Below are positions 12,741-20,362 of a stretch of 35,873 nt of DNA, one piece after another (within the stretch, counting starts at the first letter, position 1; each line of letters begins with the position of its first letter). Where the stretch lies: the IMG/VR virus record IMGVR_UViG_3300044682_000024, positions 1-35,873 of that record; one strand, given 5' to 3'. The position numbers were made by a program, and so were the translations under genes. This DNA comes from a virus. The notes under the pieces are model-generated. The model searched no databases, was not told the origin of the DNA, and saw nothing but the letters and a program-made list of their open reading frames with translations.

Positions 12741-13206
12741 AATGATGCGCGGTATGGGCGGTCTGTCCAAGATGGGCAGCATGACGGAAAAGAAAGCCAA
12801 GCCCGAGAAGGCTCCCGATGAGCGGAAGGGAAAAGATGCTCCCAAGGAAGAAAAGGGCAAGACTGACGGCGAGTCCAACGATTCGACCACGATCAAGCAC
12901 AATGCCGATGGCACGCACGAGATGGACGGCGAGACTCATCCCGATCATCTGCACATGCTGGCTGCTCTGGGCCACAAGGTCACAGGCGGCGACAAGCACC
13001 ACGTTGCGCACCATGACGGAATGAGCACCCGCACACACGGCATTCACGAGAGCGGCGAGCATCAGGAAACGCAGGAGCACGGCTCTGCGGATGAGGCCGG
13101 TGAGGGCTTGAAGCAGTTCATGGGGGACGGCGAGCAGGGCGGCGAGATGAACGGAGCCAACCCTCCCATGCAGCAGGAACCGCCTACGGGCGGCATGATG
13201 GGCTAG
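12733..13206 (+). CDS. His/Met-rich disordered protein
   Basis: 157 aa, low complexity. It opens MAEMMRGMGGLSKMGSM, continues with a Lys/Glu-rich stretch (residues 18-50), then a section with 14 His (for example HPDHLHMLAALGH and DKHHVAHHDG), and ends MQQEPPTGGMMG. There is no globular signature apart from the short segment TTIKHNADGTHEMDGE. The His clusters could bind divalent metal. Its location between terminase and portal suggests a head-assembly or internal protein. Function unknown. Confidence 0.65.
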   Translation: MAEMMRGMGGLSKMGSMTEKKAKPEKAPDERKGKDAPKEEKGKTDGESNDSTTIKHNADGTHEMDGETHPDHLHMLAALGHKVTGGDKHHVAHHDGMSTRTHGIHESGEHQETQEHGSADEAGEGLKQFMGDGEQGGEMNGANPPMQQEPPTGGMMG

Positions 13207-13219
13207 TGCGTGCGCGCAC
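13206..13219. other. Short hairpin in the 53-bp gap
   Basis: GTGCG (13206-13210), loop TGCG, CGCAC (13215-13219), immediately after the stop codon. No T-tract follows, so it is a weak terminator or an RNA-processing/stability hairpin. The rest of the gap carries AAGGAG for the next gene. Confidence 0.4.
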
Positions 13220-13259
13220 TTGAGCGTAAGTCAATCAATCATTGGTAAAGGAGCATCAC

Positions 13260-14153
13260 ATGGCACTCTCTCACTTTGGCGGTATGTACGTCGCAGCCGA
13301 ATTTGCATACGGGGTCAACTCATCGACTCCCGCATTGCAGGTCATTGCGGGTCCGAACACAACGGGCTCTGGAGCACTCACCCTGGCATTCGGTTCTTTC
13401 TGCCTGGCCGACGGCACCAAAGTCAATGCACCGCTCAATACGAATGCGCCTGTCATTGTTGGTGGCAACTCCGCAATTGAGACGGTAACCCCCTCAGCGG
13501 TTAGCAATTCGACTCCGCTGGTTTACGGTTCTTCGACTCTGAGCGCAACGTTTACCAGCCTGCACGGCAATGGCGACTCGATCCGCTCTGGTACGGTCGG
13601 CCTCCAGGAAGCTCTCAACTTTGTTGGCGCCAAGGGCGGCGGCATAGTGGTCGTGGATCAAGGCTGGACCAATCTGGGCGGCACCTCGGCTATGATTTCC
13701 GCCGCTGTTCTGCCGACCAATGTGACCATCCAGGATAACCGGTTTGGCACAAGCACCGGAGCGACATCATCCACGACCACGCTGACCAATGCGCAGATCC
13801 TGGGTATGTTCGCTACTCCAGTTCAGTTGCTTCCCGCACCGGGCGCGAACTCCTTCTATAGCATTACCAAGGCGGTATATATCAATCTTTCCAACGGGAC
13901 CGAATATACCGGCGGCGGAGTTATCGAGGTCGGTTACGGGAATCCTGTTGGTCAGAATGCCCTTTCCGGGACGCTTCCCGCATCGTTCCTTACCGGCGTG
14001 ACTTCGACAACCGCAATCGCTGTTGGAGCGAGTACTGGCGAAATCAATGCCTTCATCAATCTGGGGATCTTCATCGATAACGCTACGGCGGCATTTGCCG
14101 GGGCCGGTGGTCCCCTGCAGGTTACCTTGTTCTATAACCTGATCACCATCTAA
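13260..14153 (+). CDS. Virion structural-type protein
   Basis: 297 aa. Gly/Thr/Ser-rich with a central segment SIRSGTVGLQEALNFVGAKG then GGIVVVDQGWTNLGG and LPTNVTIQDNRFG, resembling the lead-in of parallel beta-helix or capsid-associated fibre proteins. The C-terminal part repeats strand-like GTEYTGGGVIEVGYGNP and ends in a hydrophobic strand. AAGGAG sits 7 bases before the ATG at 13260, which rules against the ATG-like start at 13242. No signal peptide. A head-associated or decoration role is inferred from composition and position. Confidence 0.65.
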   Translation: MALSHFGGMYVAAEFAYGVNSSTPALQVIAGPNTTGSGALTLAFGSFCLADGTKVNAPLNTNAPVIVGGNSAIETVTPSAVSNSTPLVYGSSTLSATFTSLHGNGDSIRSGTVGLQEALNFVGAKGGGIVVVDQGWTNLGGTSAMISAAVLPTNVTIQDNRFGTSTGATSSTTTLTNAQILGMFATPVQLLPAPGANSFYSITKAVYINLSNGTEYTGGGVIEVGYGNPVGQNALSGTLPASFLTGVTSTTAIAVGASTGEINAFINLGIFIDNATAAFAGAGGPLQVTLFYNLITI

Positions 14154-14162
14154 GGAGCAGCA

Positions 14163-14570
14163 ATGATCTTCGACGGATCTGGAGTTGTAACCGGTGCGCT
14201 GAAAGCTGCATTTCCTCAGGGGAAGGTGCTTGCTTATCAGTCGCGCCGGGCTGATGGCACCGCGTTCTATGACGTTCATAGCGGGGTCAATGCGTTCTTT
14301 CCTGTCCCTGAGGGGAAGGCGTTCTTCGCCGGCGAAACCATCGAGACACCCAAGCCAGCTGCTGTGCCTTTGCCAACTCCCGTTGTCAAGGCGGCGGCTG
14401 AAACACTTGATGCGACTCGCCCAGGCCAACCAGCCAAGGCGCTGAAGCCCGAATGGAAGCCTGAAGCGCCTGTTGCTCATCTCAAGGTCGAGCCGGTGAA
14501 CGACGCGGCCAAGAAGAATGAAGCGGCTGCGGCCAAGCCGTGGACACCTGCACCCCCGAAGAAGGCCTGA
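14163..14570 (+). CDS. Hypothetical protein with Ala/Pro/Lys-rich tail
   Basis: 135 aa. The first 60 residues look folded (MIFDGSGVVTGALKAAFPQG, then FYDVHSGVNAFFPVPEGKAF); the rest is Ala/Pro/Lys-rich (PKPAAVPLPTPVVKAAAETL... WTPAPPKKA) and disordered. AAGGAG precedes the ATG. The TGA overlaps the next ATG by one base. Not recognised; possibly head-associated. Confidence 0.6.
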   Translation: MIFDGSGVVTGALKAAFPQGKVLAYQSRRADGTAFYDVHSGVNAFFPVPEGKAFFAGETIETPKPAAVPLPTPVVKAAAETLDATRPGQPAKALKPEWKPEAPVAHLKVEPVNDAAKKNEAAAAKPWTPAPPKKA

Positions 14571-15028
14571 TGGAATTTCATCACCTCGAACACGAAATCC
14601 TGCGGAAGCTCGAACGAATTGAGCGGCTGCTGACAACGCCCACCCTAACCGCAAAGCAACTTGGAGAATTTATGGCAATCGGCAGCATCGCTCCCGGGAC
14701 AACCGGGCAATTCGCAGTCGTTTTTAACTTCCCGGCAGGCACCAGCGCACCGGCAGGCTTCCCCACCAATCTCACCGCCAGCTCGCCTGACCCGCTTATC
14801 ACTTTCGCCCCGGCGACCACCGATGCGAGCGGCGGCACCATTCCGCTGTCGCAGCAGGTTGTATTGTCGGTTCCGACTGGCGACACCAATACCACCGGAC
14901 AGATGGGCTTTACCTGCACCGGCACAGATGGCGTCACAACCCTGACCAGCAATGTGGTTTCGTTCGCGATTCCTCAGCCCGTCACGTCTGCCACGGAGCC
15001 GACTCTCGTGGCTTCACAGCTGGGATAA
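14570..15028 (+). CDS. Small structural-type protein with Ig-like beta domain
   Basis: 152 aa. An N-terminal helix (HHLEHEILRKLERIERLLTT) may form a trimeric coiled coil; from residue 40 the sequence is a beta sandwich in style (IGSIAPGTTGQFAVVFNFPA, later VVLSVPTGDTNTTGQMGFTC). Resembles Ig-like phage decoration or fibre domains by composition only. The start at 14570 (TGATG with the upstream stop) is preferred over 14540. Confidence 0.6.
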   Translation: MEFHHLEHEILRKLERIERLLTTPTLTAKQLGEFMAIGSIAPGTTGQFAVVFNFPAGTSAPAGFPTNLTASSPDPLITFAPATTDASGGTIPLSQQVVLSVPTGDTNTTGQMGFTCTGTDGVTTLTSNVVSFAIPQPVTSATEPTLVASQLG

Positions 15029-15031
15029 GCC

Positions 15032-15232
15032 ATGAAACTGTACTCCGCTGATCGCAAGAAGATGCCGAAGTCCCAATTTGCTGGTCCGGGAAAATCATTC
15101 CCAGTGAATGATGCAAATCATGCCCGTCTGGCGATCAGCGGGGCTACACGTTCTGAGAACGCTGGCAATATCTCCGCGTCTGAAGCCGACAAGATCAAGG
15201 CCAAGGCGCGGGGAAAGCTTTACAAAGGTTGA
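15032..15232 (+). CDS. Small conserved phage protein (FAGP-SFPV type)
   Basis: 66 aa: MKLYSADRKKMPKSQFAGPG then KSFPVNDANHARLAISGATR and a Lys-rich end. This wording (LP-x-FAGP-RSFPI-D-x-HAxxAL) is a recurrent small phage motif, often next to or within head-morphogenesis proteins and annotated as unknown. The pattern match is clear; the function is not known. Confidence 0.65.
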   Translation: MKLYSADRKKMPKSQFAGPGKSFPVNDANHARLAISGATRSENAGNISASEADKIKAKARGKLYKG

Positions 15233-15338
15233 CTCTTGGAAGAACCGCTCTTTGCCGGGGAGCGGCGCAAGCTGGAATTACTGCCAGCCTGAGATGAAGC
15301 CTCTCAGCTTCCTATGATCCTGGCTCAAGGATGTACAG
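15233..15338. other. Intergenic gap with a weak hairpin
   Basis: A 106-bp gap. CCGCTC and GAGCGG (about 15246-15266) can form a 6-bp stem and CTGAG/CTCAG a smaller one; there is no T-tract. AAGGA near the right end serves the next gene. I see no gene here. Confidence 0.4.
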
Positions 15339-15629
15339 ATGGCACAAGAGTCGATACCGGCCGAAATTTCCGATAAGCAGAAAGCGCAGCAGAACCTCGA
15401 GTTCCTGCAAAAGGAATACTGGCGTCTCCGCAACAATACCCAGCGGTATATGCGCTGCCCTTACTGCACCGAAGACCATCGTATGCGCAACTTTCCAGGC
15501 AGTCCGCAATTCTGCTGCAAAATGTTCGCGAAGGCATTCAAGGCGATACTTGACCGTCAAGAAGAGATCGATAAGGCATGGGCCGCTGCTCAGGTTATGA
15601 AGTCAGCAATGAAAGCCACGGTGAACTAA
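15339..15629 (+). CDS. Hypothetical protein with Cys-rich knuckle
   Basis: 96 aa. A coiled-coil N-terminus (DKQKAQQNLEFLQKEYWRLR) leads to RCPYCTEDHRMRNFPGSPQF then CCKMF, a CxxC...CC pattern that could bind zinc, and a C-terminal helix. AAGGA is 8 bases upstream of the ATG. It sits directly before the portal gene, whose translation is probably coupled to its end. Not recognised. Confidence 0.6.
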   Translation: MAQESIPAEISDKQKAQQNLEFLQKEYWRLRNNTQRYMRCPYCTEDHRMRNFPGSPQFCCKMFAKAFKAILDRQEEIDKAWAAAQVMKSAMKATVN

Positions 15630-18137
15630 TTGGCAAGCGCTACTCTGACGCCCGCTGATCCAGAGCTAGAAGACACTGGCGGCGCTCCCGTCACCCAGCA
15701 ACCATCGCCAGCAGAGCCCCCTTCCTTCGGCAAGAACAACCGCGACCTCCCTGACATCCTCAAAGATGTTTTGGCTGATCTGGTCAAGGAACTCCAGTTG
15801 CGCGAGCAGTACGACCGCCGCACGGAAGTCCTTGGAGACCGCAGGCTGCGCTTCTACGACGATGGCATTCAGCACTTCTACCCCAATTACGGAACTGGCG
15901 TATACCAGATCGGTGAGGCCGGTGGATCAGTCAACCTGGGCGACGGCGAGCAGGAGTGCTCTGAGTTTCTTGGGGCTTACAACATCTTCCGCGCCCGGCG
16001 CCGCACCATCGACGCTGTTCTGACGCAGAATCCTCCGGGGATCATCTTCGAGCCTGACAAGCAGGTCAGCGAGGACATGGAAGCTTCCGAGGTTGCTGAA
16101 GGCTACCGGCATCTGTTCGATCAGAAGAATGATGTTGCCGACATGCAGCAGACGGCCACTCGCTACTTCGAGCTTTCAGGGCGAGTGGTTGCATGGACTC
16201 ATACCTCTACCAATCGGCAGAAGTGGGGCTTGAACGATCAGGGCCAACCCCGTCAGATGGAGACAACCGAGATATTCGGCACGCTCGAGTCTCGGGTTCC
16301 TATCATTTGCCGCAATCAGGACGGAGCAGGGTTCTGCTTTCTGTTCAAAGACCCTGACTACCTGATCGCCAGAGAACTGAATCCCTGGCTCAAAGAAGAC
16401 GATGTCTGGAAGTTCGCGGCTGGAGAATCTTCGATTGGCGAGACTGATTGGGACCGCTACGCGCGTTTGGGAGTCAGGCAGGCCAAGAAAGGTAACTACC
16501 AGATCACTGCCACGCTGAATCATGTCGTGACGGAGATGCATTGCTTTCTCAGGCCGGCCAATTTCCAGCACACCAAATGCGATCCCATCTATACCGGCCC
16601 TCAGCCGTCATCCGATGAGAATGCTGAGCCGAGCATGGAAGCGGCGGTCGATGAAGAGGGAAATCCTCTCACCATCGCGGACATGCTGCGCAAGCTGTTC
16701 CCTGAAGGCGTGCATATCGTCTACATCGGCAAAGCTTACTCGGAAGCCACTCCTGAGTCGATGGATGACTGCATTGATATCGTGATGTCGGAGAAGCGCG
16801 ACTCGATGACTGGCGGGGCTCTGATGGAGCCGATGGTTGTCGTTCAGGACGGGTTCAACGACTTCAAGAACGCCGAGCGGGAGAACTACGAAAAGGGTTG
16901 GCCGATGACGCATTTCCGGGGCGACGGAGATGATTACGATGCCATCGTCGACACGAGGTCAGCGCCCGGCCAGCGCGTTCTCATCAAGAATCCAGTCGGC
17001 CCTACCGAAGAGCCTCTATCAAACAACTTCTTCACTGAGCCCGGCTTCGATACGCCTGAATCCTTTGTCAATTGCATGGAGGAATATCGCACAGCGCTCT
17101 CGCAGGACATCACAGGCGCTTCTCCGGCCCTTCAAGGCGTTGCCGGGCCCCACGATCAGACGGCGACAGAGCGGACGCAGGACAAGGCGCAATCGATGGG
17201 CATTCTCGGGCCTACTTGGTCCAGGGTGCAGATCCTGTTCTCTGGGATCTACAAGAAAGCCGCTCTGGCTGCATCGAAGAACCCCGATCATGCCAAGTCA
17301 ATCGTTGTGGCTCTGGGCAACAAGCAGACGACGACGATTCAACTGGAGAAGCTGAAGCGCGGCAACTTCCATTGCAAGCCAGATGAGGATTCGACTTTCC
17401 CTGAATCGACTTCGGCCAAACGTGCCACGCTGGCAACCATGCTTCCGCAGATCGGCGCGTCTCCGGTAGGTGCTGAGTTCTTCAATTCCCCGGACAACTG
17501 GGAAGCTCTGCTCAGGCTGAACGGCTTCCCTCAGCTTGTTTTCACGCCAGCGGAGGCATTCCGAAAGCAGGTTAGAGAGCTTGAAATCCTCACGAGGGAA
17601 TCTCCCGTCCCCAACCCTGCCGTGGCTGTCTATAACCAGCAGCACGCTGCTCTGGCGATACAGGCCATGGCTGAGGGACTGCCTGAGCCGCCTTACCAGC
17701 CACCACCGCCAGAGATCAGCTCGATCCTTCCGAAGAAGCGCGACTATCACAAGTGGGAGCTGGCCAAGTGCCAGGAGTGGCTATCGAGCGAAGACTGCTG
17801 GCGGCTTGAGGTCGAAGGAGATGCCGAGCCGTCGATACCCGGCGCTCCTCCGAAGCCTGTCCAGCCGGGATATAGCCAGAACGATCATGTGCGCAATGTA
17901 GAGCTCCATGCCGATGCCCACGAGGAATTGCTGAATCAGCAGATGGCGGCAGCGGCCGCTCAACAGATGGCGCAGAAGCCTCCAACGGAATCCATCAACT
18001 ACAAAGATGAGTCACCCGCTGGTCAGGCTGCGATGAACAAGCAGGCCGGGCTCGATGCAGGAGCGCCAGCGGTCGGCAACAAACAAGTTCAGGGTAACGC
18101 CCAACCTCCCGGCGCACCCGGAAAACAGACAGTCTAG
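15630..18137 (+). CDS. Portal protein
   Basis: 835 aa, TTG start with GGTGA 6 bases upstream inside the end of the previous gene; no ATG occurs for more than 100 codons. Long size, the N-terminal LREQYDRRTEVLGDRRLRFY, the central wing/stem phrases (SEFLGAYNIFRARRRTIDAV, DVADMQQTATRYFELSGRVV) and QDITGASPALQGVAGPHDQT-ATERTQDKAQ match podovirus/P22-type portals. The C-terminal 100 residues are Gln/Ala/Pro-rich and may form the barrel extension. It forms the dodecameric vertex through which DNA is packaged and ejected and contacts the terminase. Scaffold and capsid follow downstream, as expected. Confidence 0.85.
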   Translation: MASATLTPADPELEDTGGAPVTQQPSPAEPPSFGKNNRDLPDILKDVLADLVKELQLREQYDRRTEVLGDRRLRFYDDGIQHFYPNYGTGVYQIGEAGGSVNLGDGEQECSEFLGAYNIFRARRRTIDAVLTQNPPGIIFEPDKQVSEDMEASEVAEGYRHLFDQKNDVADMQQTATRYFELSGRVVAWTHTSTNRQKWGLNDQGQPRQMETTEIFGTLESRVPIICRNQDGAGFCFLFKDPDYLIARELNPWLKEDDVWKFAAGESSIGETDWDRYARLGVRQAKKGNYQITATLNHVVTEMHCFLRPANFQHTKCDPIYTGPQPSSDENAEPSMEAAVDEEGNPLTIADMLRKLFPEGVHIVYIGKAYSEATPESMDDCIDIVMSEKRDSMTGGALMEPMVVVQDGFNDFKNAERENYEKGWPMTHFRGDGDDYDAIVDTRSAPGQRVLIKNPVGPTEEPLSNNFFTEPGFDTPESFVNCMEEYRTALSQDITGASPALQGVAGPHDQTATERTQDKAQSMGILGPTWSRVQILFSGIYKKAALAASKNPDHAKSIVVALGNKQTTTIQLEKLKRGNFHCKPDEDSTFPESTSAKRATLATMLPQIGASPVGAEFFNSPDNWEALLRLNGFPQLVFTPAEAFRKQVRELEILTRESPVPNPAVAVYNQQHAALAIQAMAEGLPEPPYQPPPPEISSILPKKRDYHKWELAKCQEWLSSEDCWRLEVEGDAEPSIPGAPPKPVQPGYSQNDHVRNVELHADAHEELLNQQMAAAAAQQMAQKPPTESINYKDESPAGQAAMNKQAGLDAGAPAVGNKQVQGNAQPPGAPGKQTV

Positions 18138-18148
18138 GAGAGAAGTAC

Positions 18149-19537
18149 ATGGCAGACGAAGGTTCAGTTGCAACTCTTGAAGCACCCGGCGCAGACGCCA
18201 GCCTTGACACCACTACCTCAACCGATACCGGAATAACTTCAAGCGACACTTCAGGTTCTGGCGATACCGGAACCTCGGACGCCATTGACAATGCCGATTC
18301 CCCAGCCGCTGGCGAAACAGGCCATCTGCGCGGTGCGGAACTGTTCAAGTCGGTCAAGGACAAGCTGCGCAAGGGCGAAGCGCTCTCCCCGCAGGAATAC
18401 CGCTCGATCCGCAATGCCGTTCACATGGCTGACAAGGCCGACCGGCTGACTGGCGGCAACCTTGATGCCCTCGAATCGCAGAACGGGCTAATGGCCAAGC
18501 TCACCGATGACCCAGACGCAGGGCATACGCCTGAGCAGATCATCGAGAACACGCTTGCCGAGCGTACGTTCTGGCGTGGGTTCGATGACAAGTTTCAGAA
18601 GGCCGCAGAATCACCGGCTGATGCTCAAGCGCTGATCCAAGAGATGTTCACTGCGAATCCGATGTCGGCCCAGCAAATGGCCGTCCATGCGATGGATGAG
18701 TTCGCCAAGGTAAACGGCGAAGCCTTCTCTGGCTATGTCGCAAAGAGCACAGTTGGATACTTCAACGGCAAGCAGGTGCCGCTCCAGTTCGCCATTCTGG
18801 AGACGTTCCTCCCGTCGCTCCCAGACTTCCCCGGCAAAGAGCGCGTTGTTGCTGCAATCCAGTCGATTTATGGCGCTTTTGAGGGCCTGAACACGATGGC
18901 GCAGAACCCTGTGACGCCGAAGAAGTTAGAAGGCACGCCAGAGGCCGCCGGGGGCATGAATCAGGGCGAGAATACGACCGAAGCGCTCACGATTCGCGCA
19001 AATCGCGCTGAATGGCAACCGCAAGCCCAGCAAAAGGGCATTGAACTGCGCACCACCGAGATGAATCGCATTGCCGCGGCTCAAAAGGTCACTCTGACCG
19101 CTGAAGATCAGCAAAAGATCCGCGCTGCGGTCAACGAAGAGGTAAACACCCGCCTTTCCGTCGATCAGCGATACATTCAGGCGATGAAGGGCTTCCTGAT
19201 TGCCGGAAATCGCAAAGCCTACATAGAACGCGCTACTTCCGAGCAGCAAAAGATCGTTCCCGGCATCACCAGACGGCACACGCAGGCGCTGATCGAGGAA
19301 AAGAAGGCCACGCCAGCCAAAGCCGCCGTGAATGGCTCTGGAGCGGCCGCCAAGGCCGCACAGGCCGCTCCATCGAAGGATGGAAACGGGAACCTAATCC
19401 AATTCATTGCCGGTTCACCTAAGAGCGTAGGTTTACAGGTTGATCATGGCCGCACGACACACAGCATGCTGATGCGCAACGAGGCGTATATCGTGGGCCA
19501 GAAAGCAATGGTGAGATGGAAGCCAAAAACCGTATAG
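18149..19537 (+). CDS. Scaffolding protein
   Basis: 462 aa. Acidic, Thr/Ser/Asp-rich start (residues 1-60), then helical, charged segments (VKDKLRKGEALSPQEYRSIR, TEMNRIAAAQKVTLTAEDQQ) and an Ala/Lys-rich linker near the end, followed by a short folded tail with DHGRTTHSMLMRNEAYIVG. The position between portal and coat, the acidic helical composition and the basic C-terminus are those of scaffolding proteins, where the C-terminus binds coat. GGAGAG precedes the ATG. Confidence 0.75.
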   Translation: MADEGSVATLEAPGADASLDTTTSTDTGITSSDTSGSGDTGTSDAIDNADSPAAGETGHLRGAELFKSVKDKLRKGEALSPQEYRSIRNAVHMADKADRLTGGNLDALESQNGLMAKLTDDPDAGHTPEQIIENTLAERTFWRGFDDKFQKAAESPADAQALIQEMFTANPMSAQQMAVHAMDEFAKVNGEAFSGYVAKSTVGYFNGKQVPLQFAILETFLPSLPDFPGKERVVAAIQSIYGAFEGLNTMAQNPVTPKKLEGTPEAAGGMNQGENTTEALTIRANRAEWQPQAQQKGIELRTTEMNRIAAAQKVTLTAEDQQKIRAAVNEEVNTRLSVDQRYIQAMKGFLIAGNRKAYIERATSEQQKIVPGITRRHTQALIEEKKATPAKAAVNGSGAAAKAAQAAPSKDGNGNLIQFIAGSPKSVGLQVDHGRTTHSMLMRNEAYIVGQKAMVRWKPKTV

Positions 19538-19571
19538 CATAAAACTGTCACCCTGATAGTGAATCGGTTAT

Positions 19572-19604
19572 TTGACGAAAAGTAGAGATTAGTTTTGATA
19601 TAAT
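19572..19604 (+). promoter_or_regulatory. Extended -10 promoter for the homing-type endonuclease gene
   Basis: TATAAT (19599-19604) is a perfect -10 with the extended TG motif (19596-19597) in front. TTGACG (19572-19577) is a -35-like element but is 21 bp away, too far for normal use. The predicted start near 19611 coincides with the first base of the following hairpin. Confidence 0.6.
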
Positions 19605-19610
19605 TGGGGT

Positions 19611-19633
19611 TGTGGGAGCTTTGGACTCCCACA
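19611..19633 (+). other. 5'-terminal mRNA hairpin
   Basis: TGTGGGAG (19611-19618), loop CTTTGGA, CTCCCACA (19626-19633): a perfect 8-bp stem. If transcription begins at about 19611 the transcript would carry it at its very 5' end, a known means of protecting mRNA from decay. There is no T-tract, so it is not a good terminator for the scaffold transcript. Confidence 0.6.
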
Positions 19634-19658
19634 CATCTCGCGCTTTACAGGAGCGGAA

Positions 19659-20162
19659 ATGCCAACCCCAGAAGACAATTATCGCACCATTACATTAACG
19701 CAGGGCCAAGTTTCGCTCGTTGACGCAGAAGATTACGACGCCCTTTCTAGGCACAAATGGTCCGCCTGTTGGAGCAAGTGCACTCGGACCTTCCGTGCCG
19801 TTAGAGGAACGGCAGTCGGTGGCAAGCAGGACACTATAGCGATGCCTAGGCAGATCATGGGCGTTCCACCCGGAGATAAGCGCAGGGTTGACCACTGGAA
19901 CCATGACACACTTGACAATCGCAAGAAAAATCTTCGAGTATGCGAAACCAGACATAACGCCCGCAACGTTAGAACTCACCGCGACAATAAGTCTGGATTC
20001 AAGGGTGTTTTCCCAATGCAGACTGGTGGATATTGTGCCCAAATCTGCGTGGACGGGAAGAAGATTCACCTTGGCTGCCGACGGACCGCAGAAGAAGCCT
20101 CATTGCTCTACATGGAGGCCGCAAAGAAATACCACGGTGAATATGCTTGCATGGGAACTTAA
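19659..20162 (+). CDS. HNH endonuclease with C-terminal AP2 domain (homing-type)
   Basis: 167 aa. N-terminal strands (ITLTQGQVSLVDAEDYDALS then KWSACWSKCTRTFRAVRG) precede the HNH core VDHWNHDTLDNRKKNLRVCE plus TRHNARN (residues 78-103), and an AP2-type DNA-binding domain follows (SGFKGVFPMQTGGYCAQICV ... RTAEEASLLYMEAAKKYHGE, 112-161). This is the standard architecture of free-standing phage homing endonucleases, which cut intron- or gene-less relatives and spread with their gene. AGGAG is 6 bases before ATG. It interrupts the usual scaffold-capsid adjacency and has its own promoter, consistent with a later insertion. Confidence 0.88.
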   Translation: MPTPEDNYRTITLTQGQVSLVDAEDYDALSRHKWSACWSKCTRTFRAVRGTAVGGKQDTIAMPRQIMGVPPGDKRRVDHWNHDTLDNRKKNLRVCETRHNARNVRTHRDNKSGFKGVFPMQTGGYCAQICVDGKKIHLGCRRTAEEASLLYMEAAKKYHGEYACMGT

Positions 20163-20362
20163 GGTATAATCTGATCAAAATCGGTAACAGCTCAAATTAC
20201 GCGTCCGGTCTGCGAAGTGATCGAAGAAAACTTTTGAGCGGTTACCGTTCATAACGCACTACCCCGCAACGCTCCCGGTGACCCCGGATTCAAAGCGATG
20301 CCCGTGCTTGCCGAAAGGCGAAGGGCTTGAGATAGCGGAACTCTGAAAAGGAGCTATCTCTC
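20163..20362 (+). promoter_or_regulatory. Structured 200-nt leader before the major capsid gene
   Basis: No gene here. CGGTAAC-A-GCTCAAA (20182-20196) pairs with TTTGAGC-G-GTTACCG (20233-20247), a 14-bp helix broken by one A/G mismatch. Further right, GCC-GAAA-GGC forms a GNRA-capped hairpin inside GCCC/GGGC (about 20301-20329). TATAAT at 20165-20170 directly after the endonuclease stop could be a -10, but no -35 or extended motif supports it. AAGGAG (20349-20354) serves the capsid ATG. Expression control or processing of capsid mRNA is a reasonable inference. Confidence 0.5.

Noticed and set aside
13767-14654. Minus-strand frame of 295 codons
   Set aside because: Spans parts of three well-supported plus-strand genes, no start signals and atypical composition.
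20165-20170. TATAAT as a promoter for the capsid gene
   Set aside because: No -35 within 15-19 bp and no TG extension; kept only as a remark under the leader feature.
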